NCBI GenBank assembly: GCA_017480115.1
Contig: JAFVBH010000058.1
Span: 1 to 64,000, forward strand
Direction: 5' to 3'
Origin: Clostridia bacterium
GTDB taxonomy: Bacteria > Bacillota > Clostridia > Oscillospirales > Acutalibacteraceae
Length of the DNA stretch: 64,000 nucleotides
Position 1 is the stretch's first letter. Every line of letters starts with the position of its first letter. Below the pieces are notes generated by a model. It saw only the letters and a list, made by a program, of their open reading frames with translations, did not search any database and was not told the origin of the DNA. The translations under genes were made by a program, and so were the position numbers. Shown in pieces: positions 60,830 to 64,000 of the stretch.

Positions 60830-60831
60830 GT

Positions 60832-61188
60832 AAATTCTGATTTATCGGCGTTGCCGATAAATCAGAATTTAGGGAGAAGGTAGGAGGGAAGAGGGAGGAG
60901 GTTCGGAAATCGCTTCGCAATTTGGATTTAAATTAAAATATCGGCCTTCGCTTGTAGGGATGGCCATTGGCCATCCGCCGGGTTATGCGCAAAATCAACG
61001 GATGCCCAATGGGCATCCCTACAAATTTGCGGAAACGGGTAGCACGGCGCAAGGCGACAATGTCCCTGACCGTCTCGCAGTGCGCCGTGCTACCCGTTTC
61101 CGCAAATTCGTCTATAAATCCAAATCGCGCAGCGATTTCCGAACCTCCTCCCTCTTCCCTACTACCTCCTACCTAACTTCTGAATTAT
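60832..61188. repeat. Mosaic intergenic repeat, locus 7
   Basis: A perfect palindrome TAAATTCTGATTTATCGG with its inverse (60832-60871) is followed by an inverted pyrimidine-rich module (60872-60930). The GTAGGGATGGCC inverted repeat (60954-61022) is next. The GTAGCACGGCGCA palindrome (61037-61098) has an inserted GACAATGTCCCTGACCGTCT segment splitting its centre. The TATAAATCCAAATCGCGCAG module spans 61112-61175, then AACTTCTGAATTAT. No gene is seen. Confidence 0.85.
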
Positions 61189-61195
61189 CTCAATA

Positions 61196-61224
61196 TTGAC
61201 AATATCTACCTATTTTATTATAAT
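61196..61224 (+). promoter_or_regulatory. Promoter of the GPH transporter gene
   Basis: TTGACA (61196-61201), 17 nt, TATAAT (61219-61224), a perfect consensus promoter directly after the repeat block. Confidence 0.85.
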
Positions 61225-61260
61225 AAAACTGTACAAATTTCCAATTATGGAGGTAGCTGT

Positions 61261-62652
61261 ATGCAAAAATACATGAATTTTAAGGAAATCGCGGCGTATT
61301 CCCTCGGGTTATTCAGCTTTCAGGCGATTGTCGGTTTTCTGAACTCCTATCAGGCGGAATTTTATCATTCCCAAATGGCGGCGAATCTCGCCATCGTCGG
61401 CATTCTGATTCTGGTCGTCAAGGTGGTTTCCGCCGTTTTCGACCCCGTCGTGGGCAATATGATCGAGCGAAAAAACAGCCCAAAGGGCAAGCTGAAGCCT
61501 TTTATTGCCTACTCGCTCCTCCCGCTGTTGGTGATGACCGTGGTACTGTTTATCAAGGTGCCGCTTACGGGCATCGGACTTTATGCATACATATTTATTA
61601 CGTTCCTGCTGTGGAGTATGGCAATGACGCTGGGCGACGTACCCTCGCAGGGCATTGCCTCCGTACTGACGCCGAACCCCACCGAGCGCACCAACGTGAT
61701 CTCCATCGCAAATACTTTTAAGCAGATCGGCTTTTCCGCCGCTGCGGTGCTGGTTCCCGTGGTGTGCATCTTGGTACCCGGCGGCTCGCAGGTATTCGGG
61801 CTGGAAAAGGGACAGCAGGACGCGCCCATCAGCGCGAGCGAATACCTTGTAACGGCGATCGTTGTCGGCGTTCTCGGCTGTCTGCTGTTTTCGTTGATTT
61901 ACTTTATCAATAAGGAAAGAGTCCCCTATACCTCAGAAAAAATGAGCTTCGGGGAAATGTTTGCCGCGCTGAAAGCAAACAAACCGCTGATGCTGGTCAT
62001 TATCTCCTATTTCCTCGGCGCGGGCAGACAGATGGCGATGGCGATCCAGGTGCAGGCGTCCAGCGCGATCATGGGCAGTGAAAATTATGTGATCGTGCTG
62101 GGCATCATGACCGGTATCGGCACGATGATCAGCATGGCGATCACGCCGGTGCTGATCAAGAAATTCGGCGAGAAAAAGACCTTTATCGGGCTGTCGCTCT
62201 ACGGCTTTATCATCTCCATGGCGGCGTTCCTTGTCTATGCGTTTATCACCGCCAACATGATCGTCATGTTTATCCTGCTGTTCCTCGTGGGTCTGCAATT
62301 CGGCGCGGTCACGCTGATGCCCATGATCATGGTGACGGACTGCGTGGATTATTACGAGTATCAGACCGGTAAGCGCGTGGAGGGCCCCGCGTTCTCCGTG
62401 CTGACGCTGACCATTAAAGTCTGTCTTGCCGTCGGCGCGGCGCTGGGACTGATCTTCGTCCAGCTTTCCGGCTATGACGCAAGCGCGGCGATCGTCACCC
62501 AAAGCACAAAGAATGTGGTCTACTTTGCCTATGTGGCGATGCCCGGCATCTTCAGCCTGCTGTCGATCTTCCCCATTCTCAAATATGACCTTGTGGGAGA
62601 AAAGAAACAGCAGATCGCCTTGGAGCTGCAAAAGAGAAGAGAAAACGCATAA
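61261..62652 (+). CDS. GPH-family (MelB-like) sugar:cation symporter
   Basis: 463 residues, about 12 membrane helices. GPH features include YSLGLFSFQAIVGFLNSY in helix 1, FDPVVGNMIERKNSPKGKLKPFI at the cation-binding region split over residues 60-83, and DCVDYYEYQTGKRVEGPAF near 360. The conserved Asp of helix 2 is in SAVFDPVVGN. It should import a glycoside with Na+ or H+. Divergence from the GH38 gene suggests mannoside transport, but that is only context. GGAGGTAGCTGT precedes ATG 61261. Confidence 0.9.
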   Translation: MQKYMNFKEIAAYSLGLFSFQAIVGFLNSYQAEFYHSQMAANLAIVGILILVVKVVSAVFDPVVGNMIERKNSPKGKLKPFIAYSLLPLLVMTVVLFIKVPLTGIGLYAYIFITFLLWSMAMTLGDVPSQGIASVLTPNPTERTNVISIANTFKQIGFSAAAVLVPVVCILVPGGSQVFGLEKGQQDAPISASEYLVTAIVVGVLGCLLFSLIYFINKERVPYTSEKMSFGEMFAALKANKPLMLVIISYFLGAGRQMAMAIQVQASSAIMGSENYVIVLGIMTGIGTMISMAITPVLIKKFGEKKTFIGLSLYGFIISMAAFLVYAFITANMIVMFILLFLVGLQFGAVTLMPMIMVTDCVDYYEYQTGKRVEGPAFSVLTLTIKVCLAVGAALGLIFVQLSGYDASAAIVTQSTKNVVYFAYVAMPGIFSLLSIFPILKYDLVGEKKQQIALELQKRRENA

Positions 62653-62669
62653 CGCATATCGTTATCAAC

Positions 62670-62703
62670 ATCGCAGAGCGTCAATCCTCTGCGATTTTTT
62701 TTT
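62670..62703. terminator. Terminator between GPH transporter gene and rluA-like gene
   Basis: ATCGCAGAG (62670-62678) pairs with CTCTGCGAT (62687-62695), followed by a run of eight T on the plus strand. Confidence 0.9.
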
Positions 62704-62714
62704 GATTTATTATG

Positions 62715-63602
62715 TTAAAAATAATCCGTCAACCCGGCGGCTTGCATCGCCTGCCGCATATCGTCGGGTAAGGCGCAGGAAAAGCGCATCTCTGCCCCCG
62801 TCACCGGGTGCGTAAACCTGACCTCGGCGCAATGGAGCGCGGCTCTGCCGATCAGCTCCCGCGACGCGCCGTACATATCGTCGCCCAACAGCGGCGCGCC
62901 CTCTGAGGCGAAATGGACGCGAATCTGATGCGTCCGTCCGGTTTGCGGCATGACCCGCACCAGCGAACAGGTATCCGACGCGGCAAGACTCTCCCACAGC
63001 GTCAGCGCGTCGTCGCCAACGTCACCCGCCGCTCGCAAGGTTTTCATGGGATCGGGACGGTAGATTTTTTTCTCGATTCTGCCGCTGCCCTCAAAGCGTC
63101 CCGACGGCAAGGCAAGATAGGTCTTTTGTATTTTTCCCGCCAGGGTCGCCGCCGCAAGCGCGTGCAGGGCGCATATAACGATGCCGGACGTGCATTTATC
63201 CAGCCTGCCGACCGCGCGAAATACCGGCGAGTCGCCCTTTTGCGAAAAATAAGCCGCAAACCCGTTGGCAAGGGTATCCCCCTGATGGTTATGGGTCGGG
63301 TGCATGGCAAGCCCTGCGGGCTTATTGACGACGAAAATATCCGCGTCCTCATAAATAATATCCAGCGGAATCGCCTCGGGCGCGATGCCGGTGTGATCCT
63401 CCGGCAGGGTCACGGTCAGGGTATCCCCCGCGCGGAGCCGATCGATGGTGCGGATATGCTGCCCGTTCAGCAGAATCCCGTCCGGCAGATTTTTCAGGCT
63501 TATCACCATATGTGATGATAAGCCTGCGTTTCCGCGCAGGAAATGAACGACTTTCCTGCCGTCATATTCGGTTGGGATCGTATAGGTAATTTTGCGTCTC
63601 AT
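62715..63602 (-). CDS. RluA-family pseudouridine synthase
   Basis: 295 residues. An N-terminal S4-like RNA-binding segment (15-80, LKNLPDGILLNGQHIRTIDR) precedes the catalytic domain. The active Asp is in GRLDKCTSG (about residue 132), with VVNKPAGLAMHPTHNH upstream and TGRTHQIRVHF downstream. It converts specific uridines in rRNA (RluD/RluC type) or tRNA to pseudouridine. The start is 6 nt after the stop of the dockerin gene, without a clear ribosome site, so translational coupling is likely. Confidence 0.93.
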   Translation of the reverse strand: MRRKITYTIPTEYDGRKVVHFLRGNAGLSSHMVISLKNLPDGILLNGQHIRTIDRLRAGDTLTVTLPEDHTGIAPEAIPLDIIYEDADIFVVNKPAGLAMHPTHNHQGDTLANGFAAYFSQKGDSPVFRAVGRLDKCTSGIVICALHALAAATLAGKIQKTYLALPSGRFEGSGRIEKKIYRPDPMKTLRAAGDVGDDALTLWESLAASDTCSLVRVMPQTGRTHQIRVHFASEGAPLLGDDMYGASRELIGRAALHCAEVRFTHPVTGAEMRFSCALPDDMRQAMQAAGLTDYF

Positions 63603-63608
63603 GCGAAT

Positions 63609-64000
63609 TTAAAGGGTCTGCAATCTTGCCGCAACGCGCAGGGCGATCCGCGCGTCGGCGGAATTGACCACGTTGTTGCCGTCCAGATCGGCATAAATCA
63701 ATATATCTTTGTCCAACAGGATCAGTCTTGCCGCTGCGCGCAGCAAGATGCGCGCGTCGGCGCTGGTAAGCTTGCCGTCGCCGTTCACGTCGCCCAAAGT
63801 ACCGGTATAGGCGGGGATCGTCTCGGTCACGGTCTTGCCGCAGCGCAGGCAAACGCCGGTACGCACACCGTCCGCACCGATGGCAGCAGGCGTAACAACC
63901 GTCCAATCCTCAACGAAATGCCCATAGGCAGGGGTGACGGTATCCTCGATTACCGCACCGCAGATCGCGCAAAGGGTTTTGCTGTGCCCGTCGGTTTCGC
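63609..64000 (-). CDS. C-terminal part of a dockerin-bearing secreted protein (cut by the window edge)
   Basis: The frame is open from the window end to TAA 63609 (about 130 residues seen). The visible part starts with two Cys-x-x-Cys modules, GHSKTLCAICGAVIEDTV and GVCLRCGKTVTETI, a repeat type common in clostridial surface proteins. It ends in a type I dockerin: DVNGDGKLTSADARILLRAA and DLDGNNVVNSADARIALRVA with the helix end AARL. In the second loop Asn-Asn replaces Asp-Gly. The N-terminus and catalytic or binding domains lie outside the window. The C-terminal dockerin is very similar in layout to that at 35646-36482. Confidence 0.88.
   Translation of the reverse strand, partial: ETDGHSKTLCAICGAVIEDTVTPAYGHFVEDWTVVTPAAIGADGVRTGVCLRCGKTVTETIPAYTGTLGDVNGDGKLTSADARILLRAAARLILLDKDILIYADLDGNNVVNSADARIALRVAARLQTL

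Noticed and set aside
1-61188. CRISPR array or insertion sequences from the repeated intergenic modules
   Set aside because: There is no regular spacer pattern, no cas gene and no transposase frame; modules are mosaic and palindromic.

Overview
The window looks like part of a chromosome from an uncultured anaerobic, Gram-positive gut Clostridium-class bacterium, probably Oscillospiraceae/Ruminococcaceae-like. This rests on a T-box leader on ileS, two dockerin-bearing secreted proteins, a SpoIVFA/SpoIVFB-like pair, many strong AGGAGG-type ribosome sites, near-consensus sigma-A promoters, a Cys-rich family I associate with Clostridia, and glycan-degrading genes (GH13, GH16, GH38, class II GalT, a GPH-type sugar symporter). 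The species is an inference from gene families, not from a marker gene. I see no phage, transposase or CRISPR array.

Layout: 1-3.2 kb YfhO-type membrane protein and tRNA-Val; 3.6-5.0 kb M23/M50 peptidase pair; 5.2-9.6 kb minus-strand sugar and lipid metabolism (galT, an alpha/beta hydrolase, GH13); 9.8-15.3 kb plus-strand surface-polysaccharide operon (dehydratase, phosphoglycosyl transferase, HpcH/HpaI aldolase, 2-hydroxyacid dehydrogenase, GT4); 15.4-22.1 kb minus-strand operon of a nitrogenase-like system (NifH-like ATPase and two divergent NifD/K-like subunits) interleaved with a complete FecBCD/BtuFCD-type ABC importer and led by a TM1266-like regulator; 22.3-23.1 kb XRE regulator and membrane partner; 23.2-26.7 kb T-box and ileS; 26.7-32.3 kb secreted lipase-like protein, Cys-rich protein, lipoprotein and phosphoesterase; 32.3-35.5 kb ruvX and a class A PBP; 35.6-37.2 kb PadR/membrane/dockerin operon; 37.6-41.3 kb helical-bundle protein, MATE pump, YgjP-like peptidase and esterase; 41.7-45.5 kb NAD operon (pncB, nadB, nadC); 45.7-52.6 kb two XRE regulators, two FAD enzymes and an MBOAT/SGNH O-acylation pair; 53.1-56.5 kb acyltransferase and glmS; 56.7-62.7 kb GH16, GH38 and GPH transporter; 62.7-64 kb RluA pseudouridine synthase and a dockerin protein cut by the window edge.

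The most promising system is the 15.4-22.1 kb operon. Its Fe protein keeps both cluster cysteines. The two catalytic-type subunits each keep a different subset of the usual cluster ligands, which resembles tetrapyrrole-reducing relatives (BchNB/CfbD) more than true nitrogenase. There are no cofactor-assembly genes nearby, and the co-encoded importer is of the siderophore/heme/cobalamin type. The operon is preceded by a perfect-consensus promoter and stacked hairpins that look like an attenuator.

A second feature is a family of mosaic intergenic repeats. At least seven gaps are built from the same modules: an AAATTCTGATTTATCGG palindrome, a GTAGGGATGGCC inverted repeat, a GGGTAGCACGGCGCA palindrome and a pyrimidine-rich block. 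Copies recur in both orientations and one now supplies the C-terminal codons of a gene. No homology search, folding program or alignment could be run; all family calls come from reading motifs.
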